Source: Roseibium sp. Sym1 (lineage in GTDB: Bacteria; Pseudomonadota; Alphaproteobacteria; Rhizobiales; Stappiaceae). From it: a DNA stretch of 64,000 nucleotides. The notes under the pieces are model-generated. The model made no database searches. It saw nothing but the letters and a program-made list of their open reading frames with translations, and was not told the DNA's origin. The stretch covers positions 3,136,501 to 3,200,500 of the forward strand of contig NZ_CP114786.1 of assembly GCF_027359675.1 (NCBI RefSeq), given 5' to 3'. Both the position numbers and the translations under genes were made by a program. Of the stretch, positions 18,996-27,671 are shown piece after piece (the first letter of the stretch is position 1; each line of letters starts with the position of its first letter).

Positions 18996-20906
18996 TCAGG
19001 CGTTCCTTGGTTCGACGAACATCCGCCCGCGCATTTCCATGTGCAGGGCATGGCAGAACCACTGGCAGTAGTACCAGTGCACGCCGGGGCGTTCCGCGAC
19101 GAAGGTTACCGACGCGGTCGCCTGGGGGCCGACTTCCATGGCAAGTCCGTAGTTGGACAGGCAGAAGCCGTGGGTCAGATCGTCGATATCGTCGATGTTG
19201 GTGACGTAGACGGTCACTTCGTCGCCCTGCTTCACCGTGAATTTCTCAAGGCTGAAAGTGGGGGCGGCGGAGTGCATGTAGACGCGCACCTTGTTGCCGT
19301 CGCGGATCACGTCCGCTGCGTATTCCAGATCGACGCCGTCGGCCTCGGCCTGTTTCTTGGCATCGTCGAAGACCGGGTTGTTGCGGTCCCAGACGATGGC
19401 CGGGTTCACCTTCGAGCGGTGCACGATGATGCTGTCATGCGGTTCGGCAAAGGTCGGCCCGTCATGAACCACCTTCATGTCATCGCCGGAAATGTCGATC
19501 AGCTGTTCGTTTTCCGGTTTCAGGGGGCCGACATTCAGGAACCGGTCCTTGGAGAACTTGTTCATGGAGATCAGCCACTTGCCGTCCGCTTCCGCGGTCT
19601 CGCCCATGGAGGTGGAGTTGTGGCCCGGCTGGTAATGCACATCGACCTTGGAGATGATCGGGTCGACATCTTCCCCGGCATAGGCACGGATGGCCTTGTC
19701 GACGTTCCACTTCACCACCTGGCTGTCCAGGAAGAGCGTCGTGAAGGCGTTGCCCTGGCCGTCGAAGGCCGTATGCAGTGGGCCGAGACCCAGTTGCGGC
19801 TCACCGACGACCGCGGACCGCGGATCGGCATTGTCGGAGAACAGCGCGTCCACCTTGGTCACGTCGATGATCGACACCGTCGGCGACAGTTTGCCGTTGA
19901 TGACGATGTGCTTCTTGTCCGGAGCCGCGTTGCAGCCATGCGGGCTGTTGGGGATCGGGATGTAGCGCGTGAACTGGGAGTTCGCGTCCTTGCGGCCATC
20001 GACGACCGGCACGCCGTTGAGCTCCTGGTAGTTGCCGGCGGCGACAGCCTCCTCGATCGCCTTGATGTTGAAGACGACGCAGTGGTCCAGTTCGCTTTCG
20101 GTCATCTCGGCCAGGTTCATGCCCATTTCGGAGTTGTAGCTGGTCGAGAAGGCGTATTTGCCCTGGTAGTCGGCGTCGGTGTTGTCCAGGTTGCCGGAGA
20201 CGATCACCTGCCAGGCGACCTTCATCTCGTCGCCGTCAATGGCAGTGAAGATGCAGGAATACTGGGACGGGTCGTCCAGGATCTTGCCGTCGTTCACGAG
20301 CGGCGCCTCATGTTCGCCGTTGGCGAAGATGTAGCCCGTGCGCGGATATTTCTGCGGCCGCATGCCGTGGATGTCATGCGCGTTCGGGATCTCGATGATC
20401 TTGTCGCATTTCATCGTGGTGCAGTCGATGCGGGCGACGCGGGTGTTGGCCTTGTCGTTGGCGAAGATGTAGCGCCCGTCATAGGTGCCGTCGGTGAACG
20501 ACATGTGCGGATGGTGCAGGTCGCCATTGTCGTAGGTCACCTTGCCCTGGGCGGCGAGGAAGGCCTTGGTTTCAGGCAGGAGACCCTCCGTCAGGATCTT
20601 CAGCGACTCGTTGGTCTGGCCCCAGCCGGTGGCGGAGCAGCGGTTGAACACGGGCACACGCATCAGCTCGCGCATCGACGGCACGCCCAGAATGCGCAGC
20701 TCGCCGCTCTGGCCGGAGGACCAGAAGCCGTAGTATTCGTCCAGTTCACCCGGCGACAATTCGAACTTCTGATGGCCCTCCTGGGCAAAGGCCGGGTTTG
20801 CGCCGGCGACGGCGACGGCGCCCATGCCGGCGACGACCGCGGTCTTGGCGGTGCCGCCCAACAGATCACGGCGGGACACACCCTGTTTTTCTTCATACTC
20901 CTTCAT
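18996..20906 (-). CDS. nosZ: Nitrous oxide reductase, Tat-exported (clade I)
   Basis: A 636-residue multicopper enzyme reducing N2O to N2 in the periplasm. The twin-arginine signal SRRDLLGG at 11-18 marks the Tat-type (clade I) enzyme. An N-terminal propeller carries the CuZ histidines. The C-terminal cupredoxin domain has the CuA site [12 protein letters not shown] (614-625). AAGGAGAAAT precedes the ATG. It follows nosR by 30 bases in a complete nosRZDFYLX operon. Confidence 0.98.
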   Translation of the reverse strand: MKEYEEKQGVSRRDLLGGTAKTAVVAGMGAVAVAGANPAFAQEGHQKFELSPGELDEYYGFWSSGQSGELRILGVPSMRELMRVPVFNRCSATGWGQTNESLKILTEGLLPETKAFLAAQGKVTYDNGDLHHPHMSFTDGTYDGRYIFANDKANTRVARIDCTTMKCDKIIEIPNAHDIHGMRPQKYPRTGYIFANGEHEAPLVNDGKILDDPSQYSCIFTAIDGDEMKVAWQVIVSGNLDNTDADYQGKYAFSTSYNSEMGMNLAEMTESELDHCVVFNIKAIEEAVAAGNYQELNGVPVVDGRKDANSQFTRYIPIPNSPHGCNAAPDKKHIVINGKLSPTVSIIDVTKVDALFSDNADPRSAVVGEPQLGLGPLHTAFDGQGNAFTTLFLDSQVVKWNVDKAIRAYAGEDVDPIISKVDVHYQPGHNSTSMGETAEADGKWLISMNKFSKDRFLNVGPLKPENEQLIDISGDDMKVVHDGPTFAEPHDSIIVHRSKVNPAIVWDRNNPVFDDAKKQAEADGVDLEYAADVIRDGNKVRVYMHSAAPTFSLEKFTVKQGDEVTVYVTNIDDIDDLTHGFCLSNYGLAMEVGPQATASVTFVAERPGVHWYYCQWFCHALHMEMRGRMFVEPRNA

Positions 20907-20936
20907 GGCATTTCTCCTTCGTTTGCCTGGTGAAGG

Positions 20937-23147
20937 TTATTCGGCCGGGACCGATGTCGCCGGTTTGGCGTCCGGTTCCGGTTTGCGGAGCCCGGTCTGC
21001 ACCTCGAAGCGCTTGCGTTTCGCGAGCTTCTTGATGCAGACGGGACATTTCTGGTCGTGCTGATAGAGAACCTGGCAATGCAGGCAGTTCAGGCACTCGT
21101 TGGGATTGATGTTGCCTTCGGGATGAATGGCCTGGACCATGCATTCCTTGGCGCAGCGGTTGCAGGGGTTGCCGCACTCGCGATAGCGCTTCAGCCAGTC
21201 GAACATCCTCAGCCGCGCCGGGATGGCGAGGGCCGCGCCGAGCGGGCACAGGTAACGGCAGTAGAACCGCTCGATGAACAGTCCCGCGGCCAGCAACGCG
21301 ACGGCAAAGAGCACAAACGGCCAGGCGCGCTGGAATTTCAGGATGATGGCCGTCTTGAACGGTTCCACCTCGGCATAGTGCTCCGCCGTGTCCAGCGAAT
21401 AGAGCGACAGTCCGAACAGGCCCAGGAAGATCATGTACTTGAGCGGCCACAAGCGCTCGTGCAGGCCCCAGGGCACCTCGATCTGCGGAATGCGGCAGAG
21501 CTTCGCCAGACGGTTGGTCAGTTCCTGCAAGGCACCGAACGGGCACAGCCAGCCGCAATAGGCGCCGCGTCCCCAGAACAGCAGGGCCGCGGCGACGGAG
21601 AACCACAGCAGGAACACCAGCGGATCCATCAGGAACGCGTCCCAGCTGAAGTCGCTGGTAAGGGCGGAGAAGAAGGCCAGCACGTTGACCACCGACAGCT
21701 GGGCGTTTTCCATCCAGCCGAGCCAGACCAGCGTGAAGGTCAGGAAACCGATCCGGAACCAGAAGGTGAAACGCTCGTTGCGGGTGACCTGCATCTGGAA
21801 GAAGAACACCAGGGTCAGCACGCCGATGGCGCCGGCGAGCACCAGAATGTCGGCCTTGCGGTCGTTCCAGATCCGCTTCCAGAGCTGCTGGACGGCCGCT
21901 TTTTCTTCCGCCTGGGCGTCTTCGCCGGTTGTGTTTGTTTCAACGGCGTCCACCGGTGTTTCGGACCGCAAATAGGCGGCCGGCAGCCGGTAACCGAGAT
22001 CGAAGGTCAGGAAGACCTTGTCGATCGGTCCGACGGCCCGCTGCACGAGCAGTTGCAGCCTGAATTCCTTCGCCGGGTCGAAGTCAGAATCCGCCGGGAT
22101 GATGAAAAGGTCCATCTCCGTGAAGGCCGGGGCACCCGCCGCGGCGATCTCGCCGACCCGGGTCTGCTGCCGGTCATGGAAGCGCACCGAGACATCATCC
22201 TGGATCAGCTGGATCCGGTCGAAGATACCGCCGCGGACATAACCCGATCCCTTGAACGAATAGCGACCGCGTCCCATCACCAGGAGTGCGTGCTCGCCTT
22301 CTTTAAGACGCTTCTGCAGATTGGCAAATTCGGCCTCGCCGAGCAGCGACAGGCCGATGGAGGGCACGTCGGCGAGCGCGAGGTACATGTCGACGAAGCT
22401 GTCGGTCTCGGGTCCGTCTTCCGGCCGCGCAATGGCGCGCGCGTCACCCTGTTGGGCGAAAGCGTCGTTGATCTGGGCAACGTCGAGCGACATCCGGCGG
22501 ACCGAGCCGTCGCCCGTCATCGTCATCCAGTCCTGGATGTCCATCTTGCCGGTGTCGACAACCATCCGGGGGCCGGTGTCCGCCTTTTCCTGTTTCAGGC
22601 CGCCGAGACCCAGAGCCCGGGCCACCTTGAGCCCGGAGCGGACGATGGAATCGTCGATCACCATGATGGTCACTGTGGCGCCCGAAATGATGTCGAGGTC
22701 GTGCGCCGAGCCACCGCTTTCGGCTTCCACCTTCAGGTCGAGACCGGCATAGCCTTCGGTGACCGCGCGGATCTTGCTCTCCGGGATGCCGATCAGGACG
22801 ATGGGTTCGGAGTGCTTGACCAGCCGGACGCCGGTGATCACCGCATTCTCGTCCACGCCGACGAGCGTATGGATCGGTTTGCCGGAATAGCCCGTCGTCG
22901 AGACGAAGTCGGAGGTGAGATAGACCCAGCCGATTGTGTCGCCGCCCTTGAGCGCCGGCACGACAGCCGCATCGTCCCTGATGGGTCCGAAGGCGTCGGC
23001 ACCGGGCACCAGGTCACCGGCCTCGACTTTGCTCAGGAACCGGGAAACCAGCGCATCGTCCGCAAGCACCGCAGACGTGAACGCCAGTGCAGAAAGCATG
23101 GCGATGCAGACAAGGGCAATCTGATAAATGTGACGGGGCCGACCCAC
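20937..23147 (-). CDS. nosR: NosR, membrane flavo-iron-sulfur electron donor for NosZ
   Basis: A protein of about 736 residues that supplies electrons to N2O reductase. Order: signal helix (5-30), periplasmic FMN-binding domain with the flavinylation motif DIISGAT near residues 155-161, membrane helices from about 440, CGWLCPFGA, and two ferredoxin-like clusters (CGNPCNRCAKEC, CLNCLHC). A GTG start at 23147 with GGAG eight bases before it is preferred. A longer ATG frame would place the 23218-23231 NNR box inside the gene and would lack a signal sequence. The operon runs through to nosX. Confidence 0.93.
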   Translation of the reverse strand: MGRPRHIYQIALVCIAMLSALAFTSAVLADDALVSRFLSKVEAGDLVPGADAFGPIRDDAAVVPALKGGDTIGWVYLTSDFVSTTGYSGKPIHTLVGVDENAVITGVRLVKHSEPIVLIGIPESKIRAVTEGYAGLDLKVEAESGGSAHDLDIISGATVTIMVIDDSIVRSGLKVARALGLGGLKQEKADTGPRMVVDTGKMDIQDWMTMTGDGSVRRMSLDVAQINDAFAQQGDARAIARPEDGPETDSFVDMYLALADVPSIGLSLLGEAEFANLQKRLKEGEHALLVMGRGRYSFKGSGYVRGGIFDRIQLIQDDVSVRFHDRQQTRVGEIAAAGAPAFTEMDLFIIPADSDFDPAKEFRLQLLVQRAVGPIDKVFLTFDLGYRLPAAYLRSETPVDAVETNTTGEDAQAEEKAAVQQLWKRIWNDRKADILVLAGAIGVLTLVFFFQMQVTRNERFTFWFRIGFLTFTLVWLGWMENAQLSVVNVLAFFSALTSDFSWDAFLMDPLVFLLWFSVAAALLFWGRGAYCGWLCPFGALQELTNRLAKLCRIPQIEVPWGLHERLWPLKYMIFLGLFGLSLYSLDTAEHYAEVEPFKTAIILKFQRAWPFVLFAVALLAAGLFIERFYCRYLCPLGAALAIPARLRMFDWLKRYRECGNPCNRCAKECMVQAIHPEGNINPNECLNCLHCQVLYQHDQKCPVCIKKLAKRKRFEVQTGLRKPEPDAKPATSVPAE

Positions 23148-23217
23148 GAGACACGCTCCAAGAAATCCAGTGTTTTCTCCTGGGGGGTAGTTTTCGACCC
23201 TCGCGCAGCGGGATGTC

Positions 23218-23231
23218 TTGACGATTGTCAA
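23218..23231. promoter_or_regulatory. FNR/NNR-type box upstream of nosR
   Basis: TTGACGATTGTCAA, a perfect TTGAC-N4-GTCAA dyad 70 bases upstream of the chosen nosR start. It lies between the nnrS terminator hairpin and nosR, so it most likely drives the nos operon. Confidence 0.87.
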
Positions 23232-23265
23232 GCATGGGAAAATAGATTCCCGGACCAACGAAAAT

Positions 23266-23290
23266 GGGCACCCCGTGTGACGGAGTGCCC
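23266..23290 (-). terminator. Hairpin after nnrS
   Basis: GGGCAC and GTGCCC arms with additional pairing of the inner bases, just downstream of the nnrS stop (leftward transcription), followed on that strand by ATTTTCG. It separates nnrS from the nosR promoter. The T tract is short, so efficiency is uncertain. Confidence 0.6.
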
Positions 23291-23303
23291 TGTTTTATCT
23301 CAA

Positions 23304-24524
23304 TTATTTTGCTTTTCGGGGCGTGGTCAGAATTGGGAAATAAACCAGGATGAAGAGTGCGAAGCCAAGGGTCCAGAGACCGCCGGACAGGAGCATCGTC
23401 TCGAAATACCCGAACAACGGCGTCGCGAAGGCGCGCAGGAGACCGGCAGCAATAACCGCCGCATAGGCACACACGATCGGCGGGGACACTTTCAGCGCCC
23501 GTCCGGCATGTCCGAGAGAGGCACGGGTCATCATGGCGAGCGTCATGCTGCCGATCGCACCGGCGGAAAGAACATGCAATGCAGCCGTTTCCGGCAACGC
23601 TCCGGTGAGCACCGACAGGCCATAGGCGAGGTAACCGGATCCCAGCAGGAAGAACGCGGCGTGCAGGATCCAGAGAATGGGGTCCCTGTAGGTCGCCCAG
23701 CCCTTCCAGCCGACAAGGCGGAACAGGGCCAGCAGACCCGCCACAACGCTGAGACCTCCAAGCAGAACCGGCGGAACAAGGGGCAGACAGGCGAGCGCCG
23801 CCAGCAGTGAGAACAGGATTCCCGCCCTGTCCAGCCATAGGCGGGACCGGGGCAGGGGGCCTTCATGGCCGGCGCGCAGCAACGCATTGCGGGTGAAGGC
23901 GGGCACAACCCGGCCGCCGATGATCGCGATCATGGCTGCGCTGGTGAAGATACCCAGCCGGACACCTGCCGCAGCGCCGTCACCGGTCCAGCCGGTCCAC
24001 TCCAGGTGCATCATCAGGTTGCCGGTAAAAAGCGCCGTCAACAGTCCGAGGAACACCATGTTGCGGGCCTGGGACTTTCTGGCCAGACGACCCAGCACTG
24101 CGGTGGAGAGGATCGGGATGAAGGCCAGATCGATCGCGGCAACAAGCAGCGGGTCGAGGCTTGCGGAAAACCAGACCGCCAGGCGGCCCGCGACCCAGAC
24201 CGTGCCACTGACCGTCACGAACACGGCGCCGGCCTCCTTCGTTCCCGTCCAGTTCGGCACGGCCGTTACGAAGAAACCCGCGATCACGGCGACCGTATAG
24301 CCGAACATCATTTCATGGGCATGCCACAGATGCGGTGCCATGGACATGGGTGCAGACACGAATGTGCCGCCGGCCGCGTGGACACCGAGCCAGACCGTCC
24401 AGGCAAACATGGCGAACACGGAAAAGAGGCCGGCGGACAGAAAGAAGAACCGGAACCCGGCGGTCAGCACCGTCGGAATATTGAGGCGCGCAGGGAGAAA
24501 AGGGGTTGAACGCGTCATGGCCAT
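23304..24524 (-). CDS. nnrS: NnrS family heme-copper membrane protein
   Basis: A 406-residue polytopic membrane protein (about 12 helices) of the NnrS family, which protects cells under NO stress and commonly sits in Nnr regulons. The histidines in APHLWHAHEMMFGY near residue 60-70 and in LMMHLEW fit metal/heme ligation seen in the family. The ATG at 24524 has GAGAGG just before it; the longer reading would extend through the NNR box at 24619-24632. Confidence 0.9.
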   Translation of the reverse strand: MAMTRSTPFLPARLNIPTVLTAGFRFFFLSAGLFSVFAMFAWTVWLGVHAAGGTFVSAPMSMAPHLWHAHEMMFGYTVAVIAGFFVTAVPNWTGTKEAGAVFVTVSGTVWVAGRLAVWFSASLDPLLVAAIDLAFIPILSTAVLGRLARKSQARNMVFLGLLTALFTGNLMMHLEWTGWTGDGAAAGVRLGIFTSAAMIAIIGGRVVPAFTRNALLRAGHEGPLPRSRLWLDRAGILFSLLAALACLPLVPPVLLGGLSVVAGLLALFRLVGWKGWATYRDPILWILHAAFFLLGSGYLAYGLSVLTGALPETAALHVLSAGAIGSMTLAMMTRASLGHAGRALKVSPPIVCAYAAVIAAGLLRAFATPLFGYFETMLLSGGLWTLGFALFILVYFPILTTPRKAK

Positions 24525-24618
24525 GACTTGCCTCTCGAAGGATGAACTGCTGTCGGACAGGTCCCGGCTTGCCGCCGGAACAGCCGTCCCATGCTGGCCG
24601 CATCCGCGGGCGATCCTC

Positions 24619-24632
24619 TTGACCATCGTCAA
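24619..24632. promoter_or_regulatory. FNR/NNR-type box upstream of nnrS
   Basis: TTGACCATCGTCAA, matching TTGAC-N4-GTCAA, 95 bases upstream of the nnrS ATG and 48 bases downstream of the preceding gene's stop. It is well placed to give nnrS its own anaerobic promoter. Confidence 0.83.
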
Positions 24633-24679
24633 GCCGGGTCGGAAATATGAATGTCGGCTGCCGGTCCGGGCCTGGTGCT

Positions 24680-25066
24680 TCAGTCCCGTTCACATGTCCT
24701 GGCAAGTTCGTTCAGCTGCCGGGCACATCTGTCCGCGAGGTCCGCCAGGAATTTGAGGCTTTCCGCATGATCGTCCATCTCTTGCGGCGACAGCGTCGAT
24801 TGGCCGATCCGGGCGAGGTCGCCGAGAAATGCGAGGCCGGACACCAATTGGGCATATTCCCGTTCAATGTTGTCGCTCAGGTCCTTGCGCAGCTTCAGTT
24901 TCCGCCAGGCCTCGATGGCAATGATGGTGCGGTCAAGCTGGTCCTTGCAGGTGCAGGGCATGTCCAGACGCTGCAATTCGCGGTGGATCTGCTCAACGAC
25001 ATCGGAAACCGGCTCGGACCGGTCCGGTGGCCCGGCTCCTAGACCGGGAGTGCTTTTGTCGTCCAT
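24680..25066 (-). CDS. Uncharacterised 128-residue protein coupled to ubiV
   Basis: A soluble, charged, mainly helical protein with no signal peptide or membrane helix. The only notable motif is a cysteine pair in MPCTCKDQ near residues 36-43. A leucine-rich helical C-terminal part ends LARTCERD. The ATG at 25066 has GGAG seven bases before it and overlaps the ubiV end by 28 bases, so it appears translationally coupled to the ubiTUV operon. I do not recognise the family. A role in anaerobic quinone synthesis or in handling its Fe-S partners is inferred from position alone. Confidence 0.7.
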   Translation of the reverse strand: MDDKSTPGLGAGPPDRSEPVSDVVEQIHRELQRLDMPCTCKDQLDRTIIAIEAWRKLKLRKDLSDNIEREYAQLVSGLAFLGDLARIGQSTLSPQEMDDHAESLKFLADLADRCARQLNELARTCERD

Positions 25067-25950
25067 CCTGCGTCTCCGGAAAGGTAACCGTTGCACAGGG
25101 GGCCGGGCAGATCCCGTGCACTCAGGTTCGCGGCGAGCTCTTCCGCGTCGGACCCGCCGTCAAGGAAACGGCGAAAGTCCCGGCTGACCTCGACCATGTC
25201 GACCGTATGGGGCGACAGGCGCACACTGCCGATCCCCATTGCCCGCAACTGGCCGCTTGCAACGCCGGAAAAGTGAACGGAGCCGGACAGGGTCTGAATG
25301 CCGTTGGCTGCCAGAAACCGGCGGCCGTCCAGGGTAGCGACATCCATGCCGTCCGGATCCCGGTCGCAAATGAACTGGCAGGAATCCTTCCGCAAACCAT
25401 GGGCCCTGGCGTGATAGCAACGGGAGGAAAGCGCCAGCGGAAGTCTGCCGAAAGCGAACAGTTCGATGGCAACCTCCGGCACAAGCGCGGATATCCTGCC
25501 GATCGAAGCCAGCGGCAGTTCGACCGGCGGGCACCATCTCGAGGCCCCCCGGTCCGCCAGGAACGCCAGGGTGGCCTCGTTATAGACATTGAGGAACGGC
25601 CCGGCGGTGAAGGCCGTGCCGCATCTGGCGGGGATCATCGACATGTCGTTGATTTCAATCGCCATGTCGTATCCGGCCTGCTGCCGGAGGATCTCCCTTT
25701 CCCGCTTGTTGACAGGCTGCGCCAGGCTCGACAGCACCACTTCCTTGCCGGCCCGGGTCAGGGTTTCGATCACGTCCGGCCAGATGGCATCGGTGAAAGG
25801 CATGCGTTTGCCGCAGACGACCTCTCCCAGGTAGACGCGGTCGATGTCCGCTTCAGCGGCGATACGTTTGTAGAAATCAGTCAGGCGCTCCGAGGACCAG
25901 TTGAAGAGACAGGGGCCGAGCGCAAGTTCAATCCTGGAAAGGTCCCGCAT
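25039..25950 (-). CDS. ubiV: UbiV, peptidase-U32-like Fe-S protein for O2-independent ubiquinone synthesis
   Basis: A 303-residue U32-family protein (YhbV/UbiV type). With UbiU it forms the complex that hydroxylates the ubiquinone ring without oxygen, using prephenate-derived oxygen in enterobacteria. The cysteine set CYHARAHGLRKDSCQFIC around residues 180-197 plus an upstream cysteine fits the [4Fe-4S] site of UbiV. It lacks the collagenase-like C-terminal extension of other U32 proteins. It follows ubiU by 3 bases. Confidence 0.88.
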   Translation of the reverse strand: MRDLSRIELALGPCLFNWSSERLTDFYKRIAAEADIDRVYLGEVVCGKRMPFTDAIWPDVIETLTRAGKEVVLSSLAQPVNKREREILRQQAGYDMAIEINDMSMIPARCGTAFTAGPFLNVYNEATLAFLADRGASRWCPPVELPLASIGRISALVPEVAIELFAFGRLPLALSSRCYHARAHGLRKDSCQFICDRDPDGMDVATLDGRRFLAANGIQTLSGSVHFSGVASGQLRAMGIGSVRLSPHTVDMVEVSRDFRRFLDGGSDAEELAANLSARDLPGPLCNGYLSGDAGWTTKALPV

Positions 25951-25953
25951 CGT

Positions 25954-26955
25954 TCACCGCCATGTCTTCTTGTAGGAACCGGCGGTCTGCTGTCCGCCTT
26001 CGGAAAAGGACTTGAGTGCCGCGATCGCCGCCGTCGGATCCGCACCGCCCGACAGGCTGTCGACGGCCTGGCGGAATGCCTTGACCACACCGGATATGTA
26101 GGCCTTGCCGCGTTGTCGGCCTTCGATCTTGAGGGCCGTCACGCCGGCTTTCGACAGGTCGGCGAGCAATTCGAAGGCATTCAGGCTGACGGGGTCCTCG
26201 AACAGGTGGCCGGTCTTTCCCATGGCCGAGAACCGGCCCTTGCACAGCGTCGGATACCCGGCTGCCTGCCCGGCTTCGAAGCTGTCGATGGTAAAGCCGC
26301 CGAGGCGCGCCAGCAGGTTGCCGGACGTGTCCTCCCGGTAGTCGACGTCTTCGGGCGGAGAGCAGACCCCCGTGAGATTGGGCGACTTGCCGGTCGCGAA
26401 GGACGACAGCGCGCAGCGGCCCTCCGTCATCACGCAAAGTCCGCCGAAGACGAAGACTTCCGTCTCCACGCCGATGTCCCTGTTGAGCGCGGCGATCTCC
26501 GGCACGGTCAGGACCCGTGGAAGGACAACGCGCCGAACTCCGAAGGTTTCGGAATAGAACCGGATGGCCTCCGGCGTATTTGCCGCGGCCTGGACGGACA
26601 GATGAAGACGCAGGTCCGGATGGCGCGTGGCCGCATGATCGAGAACGGCGATGTCGGCCGCGATCACCGCATCGGCGCCGCAGGCTGCCGCGTCGTCGAC
26701 GGCACGCCGCCAGATGCCGATGTCGCCGGCCCGGGCGAAGGTGTTGATGGCCACCAGAACCTTCGCTCCGCGGGCATGCGCATATGAGACACCCGCCGTG
26801 AGTTCGTCCGATGAAAAATTCAGGCCCGGGAAATTCCGTGCGTTGGTCTCGTTGGCAAAGCCGCAATAGATCGCGTCCGCGCCTGCGTCGGCGGCCGCGC
26901 GAAGGGCCGCAGGCGTTCCGGCCGGACAGACGAGTTCCATGGGGGAGGCAGGCAT
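25954..26955 (-). CDS. ubiU: UbiU, peptidase-U32-like Fe-S protein for O2-independent ubiquinone synthesis
   Basis: A 333-residue U32-family protein matching UbiU/YhbU. The N-terminus MELVCPAGTPAALRAAADAG and the FGGLCVMTEGRC / GVCSPP cysteine region around 170-195 are characteristic. It pairs with UbiV to carry out anaerobic hydroxylation. The ATG overlaps the ubiT stop by one base (TGATG), and ubiV follows after 3 bases. Confidence 0.9.
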   Translation of the reverse strand: MPASPMELVCPAGTPAALRAAADAGADAIYCGFANETNARNFPGLNFSSDELTAGVSYAHARGAKVLVAINTFARAGDIGIWRRAVDDAAACGADAVIAADIAVLDHAATRHPDLRLHLSVQAAANTPEAIRFYSETFGVRRVVLPRVLTVPEIAALNRDIGVETEVFVFGGLCVMTEGRCALSSFATGKSPNLTGVCSPPEDVDYREDTSGNLLARLGGFTIDSFEAGQAAGYPTLCKGRFSAMGKTGHLFEDPVSLNAFELLADLSKAGVTALKIEGRQRGKAYISGVVKAFRQAVDSLSGGADPTAAIAALKSFSEGGQQTAGSYKKTWR

Positions 26956-27512
26956 CAGTGGCCTCCGCCGCTCAATGTCGAGGCGCCGTTTGAACGCGCG
27001 ATGACCTGCCGGGCCGTTCCGAGCATCCTGGCGCCGACATCGTTCACCCAGCGGGCATGGCTGCCTGACAGGCCGATGAATTCTCCCGGTGTCAGGTCCG
27101 CCTCCTCGAGCGTGTTGCGCAGCGCCAGCACAAACTCGGTCTTGCCCTCTATGCGCAGGTCCCGGGAAAAGAACAGGGCGTCCCCGTCATAGGTGCCGTC
27201 GAGCACACCAAGCAGGTCAAGCAGGGGCGCGCGGACAACCGCTTCCGCGGATGAGATCCGGTCCTTGTCGCAGATCCTGACCGACGGTCTTTCCGGGCCC
27301 AGGGTAATCAGGAAGGCATGCGGCAGATCATCCGGCGAGACCGCAATGGGCACATTGGCCACCGACCCGAGCCGGCGCAGAAGATCAGGCCGCCGGGTGG
27401 TCAGGCGTCTGACCATTTCGGACAGAAGCACTTCGATCGGCCGTCGCGGCAAAGGCGCGACCAGATCGGAAACAAGGGGAGGCAGGCTGTGGGCGGAAGC
27501 AGGTCTTGGCAT
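26955..27512 (-). CDS. ubiT: UbiT, SCP2-domain lipid carrier for anaerobic ubiquinone synthesis
   Basis: A 185-residue protein with an SCP2 lipid-binding fold (about residues 45-150), matching UbiT/YhbT. That protein binds isoprenoid quinone intermediates and is the third factor of the O2-independent pathway. The ATG at 27512 (MPRPASAHS) is the last good start before the domain; its ribosome binding site is weak. It is the first gene of a leftward operon and has an NNR box 53 bases upstream. Confidence 0.87.
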   Translation of the reverse strand: MPRPASAHSLPPLVSDLVAPLPRRPIEVLLSEMVRRLTTRRPDLLRRLGSVANVPIAVSPDDLPHAFLITLGPERPSVRICDKDRISSAEAVVRAPLLDLLGVLDGTYDGDALFFSRDLRIEGKTEFVLALRNTLEEADLTPGEFIGLSGSHARWVNDVGARMLGTARQVIARSNGASTLSGGGH

Positions 27513-27564
27513 GTCGGTCTCACTTTCGATGCCGGACCGTATTTCGATCCGGACCCCGCCATAC

Positions 27565-27578
27565 TTGATCTTTGTCAA
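27565..27578. promoter_or_regulatory. FNR/NNR-type box between ubiT and ubiD
   Basis: TTGATCTTTGTCAA, a hybrid FNR/NNR half-site pair in the 159-base divergent gap. It is 53 bases from the ubiT ATG and 94 bases from the ubiD ATG, so one dyad could activate both directions. Confidence 0.82.
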
Positions 27579-27671
27579 GGACCGGGCGCGGGCCCCGGGG
27601 GACACGGATGGAAACTGCACCGGCGTTCCCGGGCAGAACACCTTCAGGAGACCTGGCTCCCGCCACCCCCA

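Noticed and set aside
19041..20933. Open frame of 630 codons opposite nosZ
   Set aside because: Exact antisense of nosZ with no ribosome binding site or recognisable domain.
21057..23810. Very long open frame (917 codons) on the plus strand across nosR
   Set aside because: It is antisense to nosR, has arginine/glutamine/histidine-rich low-complexity translation and matches no family; a high-GC shadow.
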